Assembly: GCF_041737375.1 (NCBI RefSeq)
Contig: NZ_JBGSRV010000004.1
Location: 62,001 to 126,000, forward strand
Origin: Vampirovibrio sp041737375
Lineage (GTDB): Bacteria > Cyanobacteriota > Vampirovibrionia > Vampirovibrionales > Vampirovibrionaceae
Length of the DNA: 64,000 nucleotides
Direction of reading: 5' to 3'
Made by a program: the position numbers and the translations under genes. Under the pieces are notes generated by a model. That model was not told the DNA's origin. It did not search any database and worked only from the letters and a program-made list of their open reading frames with translations. Of this stretch, positions 27,315-36,996 are shown piece by piece; position 1 is the first letter of the stretch; each line of letters begins with the position of its first letter.

Positions 27315-27739
27315 ACGCTCAACCCAACTGGATGTTTTTAACCCGTAAATACGAATTTCCGGCCAGTCACCGGCTTTTTAACCCGGACTGGAGCGATGAT
27401 GAAAACGCACGGGTGTTTCGTCAATGCAACAACCCCAACGGACACGGACACAACTACGATCTGGAAGTAACGGTCAAAGGCCAACCCGACCCCCGATTGG
27501 GGATGGTGGTGGATATTTATGCACTGGATCAGATTGTAAAACGGGTCATTCTGGATCGGGTGGATCATAAAAACCTGAACGTGGACGTGGATTTTATGCA
27601 GGGCTTGATTCCCACCGCTGAAAATATCGTTTGGGCCATCTGGCATGAGCTGGCCCCCCACATACCCGCACCAGCCCAACTGGCTCGGTTGCGACTGGTG
27701 GAAACCCGTAACAACTTTGCCGAATACCGGGGGGAATAA
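27311..27739 (+). CDS. 6-pyruvoyl-tetrahydropterin synthase family protein
   Basis: The 142-residue protein has the eukaryote-like PTPS signature: FPASHRLFNPDWSD, CNNPNGHGHNYDLEV (catalytic Cys plus zinc His), MVVDIYALD, DHKNLNVDV, PTAENIVWAIW and a terminal LVETRNNFAEYRG. Such enzymes make 6-pyruvoyl- or 6-carboxy-tetrahydropterin from dihydroneopterin triphosphate, the product of FolE2 encoded two genes upstream. Whether the end product is a tetrahydrobiopterin-like cofactor, a folate branch or preQ0 cannot be told; no sepiapterin reductase or queE/queC is in the window. Confidence 0.92.
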   Translation: MNAQPNWMFLTRKYEFPASHRLFNPDWSDDENARVFRQCNNPNGHGHNYDLEVTVKGQPDPRLGMVVDIYALDQIVKRVILDRVDHKNLNVDVDFMQGLIPTAENIVWAIWHELAPHIPAPAQLARLRLVETRNNFAEYRGE

Positions 27740-27951
27740 CTTCTCCCGAGATCAAACAGAAAGATCAAGAAGAGAGGTCAGGCAGAGAGGGCTTTACGGC
27801 GGGCGCTCGCATGATTGAGAAAGAGCGCTTCTTGCGGTTGCTCTGAATGATGATTGAGCAATGCATTCAGGGTAGATTTTTGCGGGATTTGGTCGCATTT
27901 GCGCAACGACTGCTATGCTTGATATATCCCCAAGATAAATAGAGTTGCTTG

Positions 27952-29691
27952 ATGACGATCCTCTTTAAATGTCTCCTGCTTTTTTTGGGACTACTTTCTG
28001 TTGCTTATGCTCAAACTCAGCCTTCAAACTTAACCCCCGGGGCTATTATTCAATCCAACACACAGCCTTGGGCCATTCCTCAAAACGCGCCCCCGGAATC
28101 GGGAACGCCCACCAACCGTGCCCCACAACGGGATCAACCCGACGATTTAAGCCCGGTTGAACTGGAACAACCCGGTTCCGAAAAACCCATTTCCAGCGAA
28201 TTATTGATTGAAGTTCGGGACATTCAGGTTGAGGGAGTGACTCTGCTTTCGAATGAGGCCGTAGAAAAGACCATCAAGCCTTATCGTAACCGTGAACTTG
28301 CTTTTAATGACATTCAAACACTGGCCGAAACGCTGACCCAGCTGTACGTTCAGGCTGGCTTTGTCAACAGTCAGGTTTATATTCCACCCCAAACGCTGCA
28401 AGGCCATACCCTGCGGTTAAAAGCGCTGGAAGTCAAAGTAGGAGAAATCCATCTGGAAGAGGGTACCTGGTTCAAGTCAAAAGCCATCTTGCCCCGCCTT
28501 AGTTTAAAACCGGGGGACCCGCTTAATCTGGATCCTTTAATCGCCGGAATCCGGTGGATTAATGAAAACCCGGATCTCAAAGTTCAGGCCCGTCTGGAAA
28601 AAGGGAAATCCAGCGGAAGCACCGATGTGGTTCTGAGCCTGAAAGAGCAGTTCCCGCTGCACCTTACACCGTTTTGGGATAATTTGGGCCGGAAAAATAT
28701 CGGAATTTTCAGGTATGGACTGACCGCCACTCATAACAATATGCTGGGGCTGGGCGATACCAATACCACCTCCGTCAGTCTGGGCAGCAGCTCTTTTGGA
28801 CTGGTAAACCAGTATGCCTTGCCGGTAGGTGCTCATGGCACCTCCGTGGGGCTAAACTATGCCTATAGCAAAGTGAAACTGGGCGGCGCTTTAAAACCAC
28901 TGGATATCCGCTCTTCTGCCCATATTTTTAGCCCGTTGCTGCGGCAAACCCTGTGGCATTCTGCCCGAGGCAAACTAGCCGCTGAAATTGCCTTTGATTT
29001 TAAAAACCTGAATACAGATCTAGCGGATCAGCCCTTTCACCGGGATCGGCTGCGGGTATTGCGGCCCGGATTCAATGGATTTTTCAATGATCGCTCAGGC
29101 CGTACCTACCTGAACCAGGAATTTGGCATCGGATTGAACGTGCTGGGAGGCTCCGAAGGGAATACCACCTTGGCCAGTAAAACAGGCTCTGGCACCCGAT
29201 TTTTTTCCATGACTGGCGGGCTGACCCGCGTGCAAAAACTGCCCTGGAATACCACCGGGGTTTTAAGAGGCAATTATCAATATAGCCCCAGCCGACTGGT
29301 TTCGGCAGAACAGTTCCAATTGGGTGGAGCCTACAGCGTTCGTGGCTATTCCGAAGGCAGACAAATTGGGGACAGGGGCTATGGGCTGAGTGCCGAGTTA
29401 TATGTACCGGCTTTTCTATTGCCCGAAAAAGTAAAACTGCCGTTTATGAAGCGCCCGCTGGGAAAGATGATTCAAGTAGTGGGCTTTGGTGACTTTGGCC
29501 AACTGGTTGTAAACCGGCCCGTGGTTGGGGAAATACCCAAGGCCACCATGTTGGGGGTGGGCGTTGGGCTGCGGATTCAGTTAACCCGCTTTCTGGTCGG
29601 GCGGGTAGATGTTGGTTTTCCCCTGATTCGCCAAGGGAATGATGAAAACAGGGCTCGCCTGCATTTTGGATTGCAAAGCAATTTATTCTAA
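27952..29691 (+). CDS. Two-partner secretion outer-membrane pore (TpsB, FhaC/ShlB family)
   Basis: About 579 residues from the ATG at 27952; a TTG directly before it is in frame. A signal peptide ends near AYA, followed by a Pro/Gln-rich linker. Then come POTRA domains (IEVRDIQVEGVTLLSNEAVEKTIKPYRNREL; YIPPQTLQGHTLRLKALEVKVGEI) and a 16-strand-type barrel region. The family hallmark VRGY (SVRGYSEGRQIG) lies near residue 463 and the protein ends in Phe, as outer-membrane barrels do. It should translocate TpsA proteins across the outer membrane. The adjacent gene at 29814 is its obvious substrate; the truncated adhesin at 1-2271 may be another. Confidence 0.93.
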   Translation: MTILFKCLLLFLGLLSVAYAQTQPSNLTPGAIIQSNTQPWAIPQNAPPESGTPTNRAPQRDQPDDLSPVELEQPGSEKPISSELLIEVRDIQVEGVTLLSNEAVEKTIKPYRNRELAFNDIQTLAETLTQLYVQAGFVNSQVYIPPQTLQGHTLRLKALEVKVGEIHLEEGTWFKSKAILPRLSLKPGDPLNLDPLIAGIRWINENPDLKVQARLEKGKSSGSTDVVLSLKEQFPLHLTPFWDNLGRKNIGIFRYGLTATHNNMLGLGDTNTTSVSLGSSSFGLVNQYALPVGAHGTSVGLNYAYSKVKLGGALKPLDIRSSAHIFSPLLRQTLWHSARGKLAAEIAFDFKNLNTDLADQPFHRDRLRVLRPGFNGFFNDRSGRTYLNQEFGIGLNVLGGSEGNTTLASKTGSGTRFFSMTGGLTRVQKLPWNTTGVLRGNYQYSPSRLVSAEQFQLGGAYSVRGYSEGRQIGDRGYGLSAELYVPAFLLPEKVKLPFMKRPLGKMIQVVGFGDFGQLVVNRPVVGEIPKATMLGVGVGLRIQLTRFLVGRVDVGFPLIRQGNDENRARLHFGLQSNLF

Positions 29692-29813
29692 GGGAAATGC
29701 AGCCCTCAAGTTTTTGGACAGCTGACCGATACAGCTAGTACAAGATTACCGACCCTCGAATTCTTCCCCTATTTTCCTTCTCAGCGAGACTGCAATTGAA
29801 AGGTACCTGCCGG

Positions 29814-32800
29814 ATGATTATTCGCAGCGGACGCAACCAGCATCGCTACATCCAGTTTTCCAATAACCGCATTGTGTGCTTTCAAACCGAGGAAAAAGAT
29901 CAACCCGGATGGATTTCGGGCCTGGGCTTAAAAAATGCCCTGCCACTGGCGGTAAGTGCCTTGCTGGCCGGTATGATACTAACCACAGCAAACGCCGGGG
30001 CGGAACTGCCCACCGGATACCAAACCGTCTCTGGTTCGGCCTCCTTTCAGAACAATGGCAACAGCCTGACCATCAACGCCAGCAACCGGGCCATTATTAA
30101 CTACAACACCTTTAATATCGGGGCGGGCAATACGGTTAATATTATTTCCCCGCTCAGCTTGCACCGCATTACCGGGGGCAGCCCCAGCCAGATTTTAGGC
30201 GCCCTGAACGCCACTGGCAAAGTGTTTCTTATCAATCCCAGCGGCATCTTTTTTGGGGCGGGCTCGCAGGTGAACGTACAAGGGCTGGTGGCCAGCACCT
30301 TGAACATTAGAAACGATGATTTTCTGGCCGGGAATTACACCTTTCAAAACGACAGTGACTTGCCAGCGGGCGCTATTGTCAATCATGGTCATATTCAAGC
30401 CAGCGAATCCATTGCCATGTTAGCCGGGGCGGTGGAAAACCAGGGATCGATACAAGCACCCCAAGTGAAAATAGCCGTTGGCGACCAACTGACTTATCAC
30501 GTCAACGAGAATATTGGCATTGATATTACGGTGGATCAAAGCCTGAAACAAAAAGTGCAGGGCTATCAAAACGCCATTCTGAACCAGGGCAGTATTACCG
30601 GGCAAAATATCCACCTGCAAGCCAAACTGGCGCAATCTTTTTATGAAACCACCGTGAACAATACCGGCATTATCAAGGCCACCGGATTTGCTCAGGATGC
30701 CAGCGGGCAGATTGTGGCCATTGGCCAAACCGATGACCATACCGCCGTGGTTCAAAACGCTGGACAATTGCTGGCCAATGGCTCGGACTTGAACCCCAAT
30801 GGGGGCCATATTTTACTGGAAGGGGACACCACCGTGAACCGGGGGCAAATTCAGGCCATCGGTATTGAGGGCGGCCAGGGTGGCACGGTTCACATGCTGG
30901 GAGATGCGGTTCAGACCCTCTCCGGGAGTGATATCAGCGTATCAGGCCCTCAAGGGGGCGGTACGGTTTTAATCGGTGGGGATTATCAGGGTACAAACGC
31001 CTTGATTCGAAATGCCCTGTTTAATTACAGCGATGCGGACACTCTCATTACGGCCAATGCCTTAAAGCAGGGCAACGGGGGCAAGGTGATTTTATGGGCC
31101 GATAAAAACACCCTGTTTCAAGGCAACATTGAAGCCAAAGGCGGAGCAGAAAGCGGAAACGGCGGCTTGGTAGAAACCTCTGGATATAACCTGCTACAGG
31201 CCACCGGGTCGGTGGATGCCAGCGCGGCCAAGGGCAAAAGCGGACAATGGTTACTAGATCCCAATAACATTACCATTCAAAATGCGGGGGTCGAAACCAA
31301 CGTCACCTCATCGGGAACCAACCCCATTACCTATAACACCAGCAACAATACCGCCATTGTAACGTCTGGTACCATACAAGCGGCGCTGAACAATGGCACC
31401 GATGTCACCATTCAAACCTCTACCGGCGGCACCAACAGCCAAGACGGTGATATTACCATTGCCGAAGGCACCACCATTGCTAAAACCACCGGCGGCGATG
31501 CCACCTTGACCCTAAAAGCCCATAACTCCATTATTGCCAGCGGAACGTCGCTTAGTAAAGTGACCATTAGCAGCACCAATAACAAGCTAAACCTTGTACT
31601 CAACAGCAATAGCGATGCGGTTGACTCGGGGGCCATTGCGCTAACCCATACCAATATAACCACCAATGATGGCAGCATTACCATGGGTGGGGGCACCAAC
31701 CCCTTAACCACCAATGCCATAGGAACCACTACCCATTTGGTGGGCATCAAACTAGACAATACCAACCTGACCGCAGCTGCTGGTAATATTTCACTTCGTG
31801 GAGAAGGCTCCGCCAGTTCAACCACCAGTCGTCACGGTATTGAGTTAGTCAATACATCTCAGGCTATTACCACCACTGGCAACTTAACGGCATTCGGCAA
31901 AAGTAGCGGCGGCACAACTACAAATCATGGAATATTCCTCAATGGGTCCAGCGCCAAACTAACCACTCAAACCGGCCTGATATCCCTAACCGGGGAAAGT
32001 GGGGTTGGCGGCAGTGGCATTTTCATCAATGCGGGGCAAATTACCAGCAGCGGTACCAGCGCCGCCGGTGCCATTACGCTCAACGGAACAGGCATGGGAA
32101 TCAGTAGCACCGCAGCAACCGGTATTACTTTGCTGGGGAGTGCCGGAAGAATTAATACGGTTTCGGGCAATGTATTTTTAACGGGTCAAGGCAGTCTTAG
32201 CACCGTCTCTGCTCCATCCAGTATGGGCATATACATGGACACTGGAAGCCAAGTCAACAATACAGGCGATGGAACCATTACCCTCCATGGTACAGGGGGG
32301 ACGGGCACCAACGCTTTATCTGGGGTTCGTTTCGCAGGCGGAAACACTACTGGTATTAATAGTGTCAATGGCAACATCTCCATCACCGGCCAGGGTGGAT
32401 TATCGGCCGCCGGTAATACCAGCATAGGCATTGATTTTAATTCAGGAGGCACAGTTAGAAGTACAGGCAATGCAACCATTACCCTCCATGGCACCGGGGG
32501 CGGCAACCCTTTTGGAAACCTTAACCATGGCATTTCTCTATTTGGCGGAAACAGTGTAATTACTTCACTTAATGGCAACGTTCAACTAACGGGCATCGGT
32601 GGAGGCGGAGCGGCCGGCTCCAATCAAGGTATTTCCATTGCCGGTGGGGGTCGAGTTTTAAGTACAGGTAGTGCTAACATTTCCTTAAGCGGACTTAAAG
32701 GAATTGGAGCCTTGTCTTACGGCTTATTCACAAATAACTCAGGCACCAATGCCATTGGCAGCAATACAATGACCGGAAACATAACCCTGGCTGCCAATGA

Positions 32801-35000
32801 CTACAGTTTTACCCCGACCTTTCTAGCCTTAAGAACATCTGGCCAGATCACGTTTAAGCCTTACACCTCTTCTACCAGCATTGGTTTAAACGGCGGCGCT
32901 GGCAGTTTGGCTTTGGGAAATACGTTTTTAAACTATATTGATCGGGCCACCGTTACTCCCAGCAAAGTTATTTTTGGCGATTCCAGCGCTGGCAGCGGGG
33001 CGGTTACTATTACAGGCCCCTGGGACACCTCTGCCTACAACATGCCGCTGGAAGTGTATGGCGGCAGCATTACAACGGGCAGTATTAATAACGGTAGCAA
33101 AAGTATTTTGCTACGGGCTTTATCGGGGGATTTAACGCTAAACGGTGGTACCACCCTAACCAGCACCGCTACGGGCAACGCCATTGTACTGGCCGCCGGT
33201 AATAATCTCATTAACAGCGCCGGGGCTTCCGCTTTAAGCGCTGCCAATGGGCGCTGGCTGGTGTATTCCAGCAATCCGGCCAACAACACACTGGGGGGCT
33301 TAACCGGCTTTACCAAGCGCTATAACCGTACTTTTGGCGGCAATGCCCCCGGCACCATCGCCGAAAACGGGAATGTCATGATGTACAGTCTGGCTCCCAC
33401 CTTAACCCTTAGCGCCGATAACAATAACAGGCTGTATGGCGCTGCCAACCCAACCTTTACAGGGGGCTTATCTGGCCTGTTGGTGGATGGAGACACGCTG
33501 GGCAGCGCTGTCAGCGGCAGTGGTACCTTTAGCACCCTGGCAACCAGCGCCAGCGATGCCGGTGACTATGCCATTTCAGCCAACTTAGGCACGCTAACCT
33601 CCGAGCTGGGCTATCAATTCAATATGTCCCCCGGCACTCTCACCGTGAACCCGGCGGCGTTAACCGTAACCGCCGATAACGCCAGCAGAGCGTACGGGGC
33701 CAGCGACCCCAGCTTCAGCGCCAGTTACTCGGGCTTTGTACTTGGCCAAAACAGCAGCGTGCTGGGCGGCAGTCTGGGATTCTCCACCCCGGCCACCAGC
33801 GCCAGCAACGTGGGCAACTACGATATCACCCCATCCGGGTTTTCTAGCAGTAACTACGATATTAGCTACGCCAACGGCACCCTCGGCGTGAACCCCGCCG
33901 CCTTAACCGTCACCGCCGATAACGCCAGCCGACTGTATGGAGCCAGCAACCCCAGCTTCAACGCCAGTTACTCGGGCTTTGTACTGGGGCAAGACAGCAG
34001 CGTGCTAGGCGGCAGTCTGGGCTTTTCCACCCCAGCCACCAGCGCCAGCAACGTGGGCAACTACGATATCACCCCATCCGGTTTTTCTAGCAGCAACTAC
34101 GACATTAGCTACGCCAATGGCACCCTCGGCGTGAACCCGGCGGCCTTAACCATAACCGCCGATAACGCCAGCCGACTGTACGGGGCCAGCAACCCCAGCT
34201 TCAACGCCAGTTACTCCGGCTTTGTACTGGGACAAGACAGCAGCGTGCTAGGCGGCAGTCTGGGATTTTCTACCCCCGCCAACAGCGCCAGCAATGTGGG
34301 CGACTACGATATCACCCCCTCCGGTTTTTCTAGCAGTAACTACGACATTAGCTACGCCAACGGCACCCTCGGCGTGAACCCGGCGGCCTTAACCGTCACC
34401 GCCGATAACGCCAGCCGACTGTATGGGGCCAGCAACCCCAGTTTCAACGCCAGTTACTCGGGCTTTGTACTGGGGCAAGACAGCAGCGTGCTAGGCGGCA
34501 GTCTGGGCTTTTCAACGCCAGTAACCAACACCACGGCAGCAGGCGTTTATAGCCTTACCCCGTTTGGACTGAGCAGCACCAACTACGCAATTTCCAACGT
34601 TGCTGGCGATTTTACCATTCTGCCAGCAACCCCAGCACCGCCACCGGCCCCCCCCTCATCACCCACAGTCACCACTACCAGTAATGGCACTTTGGTGCAA
34701 AGCGCTGTTCCCTACCTGTTTAGTCCCAGTCAATTTTCAGCCGCCAACTTCAGCCTGGGTGGCGAAGGTTCTCAGGGGCTGATGAATACAACCAGTATGC
34801 CCTATGCCCAATCTCAGGATTCCCAGCCTACCATCAACAGGATGCTCACCCAAACTATCGCCCCGCAGGATCTTTCCAGCTTAAATGCCGATGCGGAAAA
34901 CCCCGCCTATCAACCCACCGAAAATCTTAATCAGAACTGGTGGGGTAATGTGTTTGAGATGATGTTCAAAGGAAACCCATCCAAGCCTGCCAAAAAATAA
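29814..35000 (+). CDS. Two-partner secretion exoprotein (TpsA) with FHA N-terminal domain and MBG repeats
   Basis: About 1728 residues from the ATG at 29814, chosen because AAAGG lies ten bases upstream of it and not of the in-frame TTG at 29796. An unusually long signal region (~55 residues, basic then hydrophobic, ending near TTANA) resembles the extended signal peptides of TPS substrates. The TPS domain follows (INYNTFNIGAGNTVN, then FLINPSGIFFGAGSQVNVQGLVAST). A long Gly/Asn/Thr-rich beta-helix comes next. Five MBG-type domains (LTVTADNASRLYGAS...) fill ~1197-1606, followed by a Pro-rich linker (PPPAPPSS) and a ~110-residue tail. It is presumably exported by the TpsB just upstream and displayed or released as a fibre. 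Confidence 0.92.
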   Translation: MIIRSGRNQHRYIQFSNNRIVCFQTEEKDQPGWISGLGLKNALPLAVSALLAGMILTTANAGAELPTGYQTVSGSASFQNNGNSLTINASNRAIINYNTFNIGAGNTVNIISPLSLHRITGGSPSQILGALNATGKVFLINPSGIFFGAGSQVNVQGLVASTLNIRNDDFLAGNYTFQNDSDLPAGAIVNHGHIQASESIAMLAGAVENQGSIQAPQVKIAVGDQLTYHVNENIGIDITVDQSLKQKVQGYQNAILNQGSITGQNIHLQAKLAQSFYETTVNNTGIIKATGFAQDASGQIVAIGQTDDHTAVVQNAGQLLANGSDLNPNGGHILLEGDTTVNRGQIQAIGIEGGQGGTVHMLGDAVQTLSGSDISVSGPQGGGTVLIGGDYQGTNALIRNALFNYSDADTLITANALKQGNGGKVILWADKNTLFQGNIEAKGGAESGNGGLVETSGYNLLQATGSVDASAAKGKSGQWLLDPNNITIQNAGVETNVTSSGTNPITYNTSNNTAIVTSGTIQAALNNGTDVTIQTSTGGTNSQDGDITIAEGTTIAKTTGGDATLTLKAHNSIIASGTSLSKVTISSTNNKLNLVLNSNSDAVDSGAIALTHTNITTNDGSITMGGGTNPLTTNAIGTTTHLVGIKLDNTNLTAAAGNISLRGEGSASSTTSRHGIELVNTSQAITTTGNLTAFGKSSGGTTTNHGIFLNGSSAKLTTQTGLISLTGESGVGGSGIFINAGQITSSGTSAAGAITLNGTGMGISSTAATGITLLGSAGRINTVSGNVFLTGQGSLSTVSAPSSMGIYMDTGSQVNNTGDGTITLHGTGGTGTNALSGVRFAGGNTTGINSVNGNISITGQGGLSAAGNTSIGIDFNSGGTVRSTGNATITLHGTGGGNPFGNLNHGISLFGGNSVITSLNGNVQLTGIGGGGAAGSNQGISIAGGGRVLSTGSANISLSGLKGIGALSYGLFTNNSGTNAIGSNTMTGNITLAANDYSFTPTFLALRTSGQITFKPYTSSTSIGLNGGAGSLALGNTFLNYIDRATVTPSKVIFGDSSAGSGAVTITGPWDTSAYNMPLEVYGGSITTGSINNGSKSILLRALSGDLTLNGGTTLTSTATGNAIVLAAGNNLINSAGASALSAANGRWLVYSSNPANNTLGGLTGFTKRYNRTFGGNAPGTIAENGNVMMYSLAPTLTLSADNNNRLYGAANPTFTGGLSGLLVDGDTLGSAVSGSGTFSTLATSASDAGDYAISANLGTLTSELGYQFNMSPGTLTVNPAALTVTADNASRAYGASDPSFSASYSGFVLGQNSSVLGGSLGFSTPATSASNVGNYDITPSGFSSSNYDISYANGTLGVNPAALTVTADNASRLYGASNPSFNASYSGFVLGQDSSVLGGSLGFSTPATSASNVGNYDITPSGFSSSNYDISYANGTLGVNPAALTITADNASRLYGASNPSFNASYSGFVLGQDSSVLGGSLGFSTPANSASNVGDYDITPSGFSSSNYDISYANGTLGVNPAALTVTADNASRLYGASNPSFNASYSGFVLGQDSSVLGGSLGFSTPVTNTTAAGVYSLTPFGLSSTNYAISNVAGDFTILPATPAPPPAPPSSPTVTTTSNGTLVQSAVPYLFSPSQFSAANFSLGGEGSQGLMNTTSMPYAQSQDSQPTINRMLTQTIAPQDLSSLNADAENPAYQPTENLNQNWWGNVFEMMFKGNPSKPAKK
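33402..34631 (+). repeat. Tandem MBG-domain repeats, four copies at exactly 243 bp
   Basis: Near-identical 81-codon units start at 33660, 33903, 34146 and 34389; a diverged 86-codon unit precedes them at 33402-33659. Copy 4 diverges in its last third. Within copies 1-3 nearly all differences are single bases, pointing to recent expansion or gene conversion. Confidence 0.92.
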
Positions 35001-35569
35001 AGAGCCAAATTTAACTTTAACCAATCATTGAATTGGGCATCCATTTGCCAGCGCTTTTGCTTAAACCCCGTCCACAACAGGGTTTAAAAAACGCTGAAAA
35101 AATGGTGAATTTCAAGCTTTAAACCGCACCCCATCGTGGGATGTTTTTAGTTTGTTTTTATGGTTCAAAAGAAGCTTGCAGCAACGGAATGGTAAGGCTT
35201 TGTTTTTTTCGTTTAAAGTGCTTGCAACTAGAAAGCGTTTTAATTACACTTACGTTTTGTTTTTAACCGTTTAAGAGTTCCACCTTCACATCCCGGATCA
35301 CGTTTCTTTGGATATTTCAAATGACTCAAAAACGCTTGGCCACTGGCGGCTTATTAACCAAATTACAAGCGGTTTCATTCCTGCCAAACAGTCATCGAAG
35401 GCCATTTACAAAAATAAGGGTTCTCTAGCAACAAATGAAAACCCACTGTTTTAATATAAACAAGAATCCAACCGGGACAAGGCAAAACGCACCAGGTGGA
35501 CATTTAACGGGACAATAGGCTTTATTAAATATATCAATTTGACACCTTACGGGGAGGACTCAGGTACTT
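35001..35569 (+). promoter_or_regulatory. Gene-free upstream region of the GntR-like gene with imperfect direct repeats
   Basis: These 569 AT-rich bases contain no ORF. A weak hairpin (TTAAACCC/GGGTTTAA, 35061-35068 with 35080-35087) may end the exoprotein transcript. Two related segments, 35151-35180 and 35199-35226, share TTTGTTTTT...TTTAAA/TTCAAA...GCTTGCA and start 48 bases apart. They are candidate binding sites, perhaps for the regulator encoded downstream. Confidence 0.3.
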
Positions 35570-36874
35570 ATGGTCGTATCAAATACCGGCATTCACCCTG
35601 CCGCTCACAACAACGTCGCCCTTCAAACGCAAAACGACAGCATTCCAACCGATCTGGGCATGGATATGGATGAGGCGATGGGCTACTCCGAACTGGAAAA
35701 CGTTAGCAAAGCGGCGCTGGTGCGTGTGGAAGTCAATCAACTACCTCGGGAAATCCCCGATTTTCAAGCCCCCGGCGCGACCAAAGACACGTTAATCGCC
35801 GAATGGCTCAAAAACTGGATTGTGGCCTCCCTGCAAAACCACACCGTCACCGAAAACCACCTGCTGCCCAAAAAAGCGGAAATTGCCGCCTATCTGGGGG
35901 TTAGCGTCGGCACGGTGCAAAACGCCATTCGTTATATTGAAGATGAAGGCCACGTGGAGTCCAAGCAACGCATTGGCACTCTGGTTCGCAGTGTGGACAG
36001 CTCTGGTCAGCGCATGCGCAAGCAAACATCCAAGCGGGATCAGGCCGTGGTAGCCATCAAGCACTTTATTGTGGAACAGGGCTTTCAGCCGGGGCAAACC
36101 TTGCCTTCGGCCCGAGAAATCGCCAAAACCATTCTATCGGCTCCAAACACCACCCGGCTGGCTCTGGAATTCTTATCGGGAACCGGGATTTTAAAAAGTC
36201 TGGGCAACCGGGGCAACAAAGCCAACTGGGCATTGCGGGTCATTCCCGATATTGAGTCCGAAAGCCTGTGCGCCATTGAATCGGAAACATTGATTGACCA
36301 ACTGGAACGGGATTTGAAAAAACTGGTGGCCGAAAACTTTGAAACCAACGACAAACTCCCCTCGCATCTGGAGTTGTCGGATCTGTTCAAGGTGAGTATT
36401 AAAACCGTGCATGACGCCATGCGCCGCCTGGCCGAGCAAGGCATTCTGCGCTCCAAACGGGGACGCTACGGCACCTATGTGGTTCGTAAACCGGATGCCA
36501 CCAAGCTGGCCCCCATGGATACCAGCATCTTTGTCCCTGCCGAGGAAGTCAGCTTCTACAACTACGAAAAAGTGGAGCAGCATCTCAAAACGCTCATCCG
36601 CCAAAGTTATAAAGTGGGCGATAAGTTACCGGCCATGGGTATCCTGTCCAAGGATCTGGATGTCAGCAGCAACACCATCCGCAAGGCGCTGCAAAATTTA
36701 GCCAAGGAAAAAATGGTCAGCTTCTCCCGGGGGCGTTACGGTGGCACCTACGTCACCCGCATTCCCGAAGGACGGGAAGAGGAATCGGGCAGCGAAAAAT
36801 CCTTTACCTGGGTATCCATTAACCCGGATACGGTTAAGACCTACCGCACCGGCAAAACGCCCGTTCATAGCTAA
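35570..36874 (+). CDS. Regulator with four GntR-like winged-helix domains and no effector domain
   Basis: The 434-residue protein consists of a ~70-residue acidic N terminus and four GntR-type winged-helix units at about 74-140 (LPKKAEIAAYLGVSVGTVQNAIRYIEDEG), 156-223 (LPSAREIAKTILSAPNTTRLALEFLSG), 240-306 (LPSHLELSDLFKVSIKTVHDAMRRLAEQG) and 332-398 (LPAMGILSKDLDVSSNTIRKALQNLAKEK). Units 1, 3 and 4 keep the helix-turn-helix and wing (RGRYGTYV); unit 2 is more divergent. Ordinary GntR proteins have one such domain plus a ligand domain, which is absent here. DNA binding is strongly suggested; target and signal are unknown. GGGGAGG lies 12 bases before the ATG. Confidence 0.85.
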   Translation: MVVSNTGIHPAAHNNVALQTQNDSIPTDLGMDMDEAMGYSELENVSKAALVRVEVNQLPREIPDFQAPGATKDTLIAEWLKNWIVASLQNHTVTENHLLPKKAEIAAYLGVSVGTVQNAIRYIEDEGHVESKQRIGTLVRSVDSSGQRMRKQTSKRDQAVVAIKHFIVEQGFQPGQTLPSAREIAKTILSAPNTTRLALEFLSGTGILKSLGNRGNKANWALRVIPDIESESLCAIESETLIDQLERDLKKLVAENFETNDKLPSHLELSDLFKVSIKTVHDAMRRLAEQGILRSKRGRYGTYVVRKPDATKLAPMDTSIFVPAEEVSFYNYEKVEQHLKTLIRQSYKVGDKLPAMGILSKDLDVSSNTIRKALQNLAKEKMVSFSRGRYGGTYVTRIPEGREEESGSEKSFTWVSINPDTVKTYRTGKTPVHS

Positions 36875-36890
36875 ATCAGCGGAAAACTTC

Positions 36891-36924
36891 AAAAAAACGG
36901 ACTCTCAACGGAGTCCGTTTTTTT
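36891..36924. terminator. Bidirectional Rho-independent terminator
   Basis: A perfect 14-bp stem (36891-36904 with 36911-36924), 6-base loop, has A7 and T7 flanks. It serves the GntR-like gene and the convergent proBA operon. Confidence 0.9.
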
Positions 36925-36996
36925 AGGTTTTATTTTTTTGGATTTTATAGGCGCCTCCACAAAGCAGGGACAACGCCTCAAGCAAGTACGATGAGA

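Noticed and set aside
33660..34631. 243-bp tandem repeats as a possible CRISPR or minisatellite array
   Set aside because: They are in-frame MBG protein domains within one long ORF, with no spacers.
35061..35087. Hairpin TTAAACCC/GGGTTTAA as terminator of the exoprotein gene
   Set aside because: Followed by A and not T on the + strand, so it is not a convincing Rho-independent terminator.
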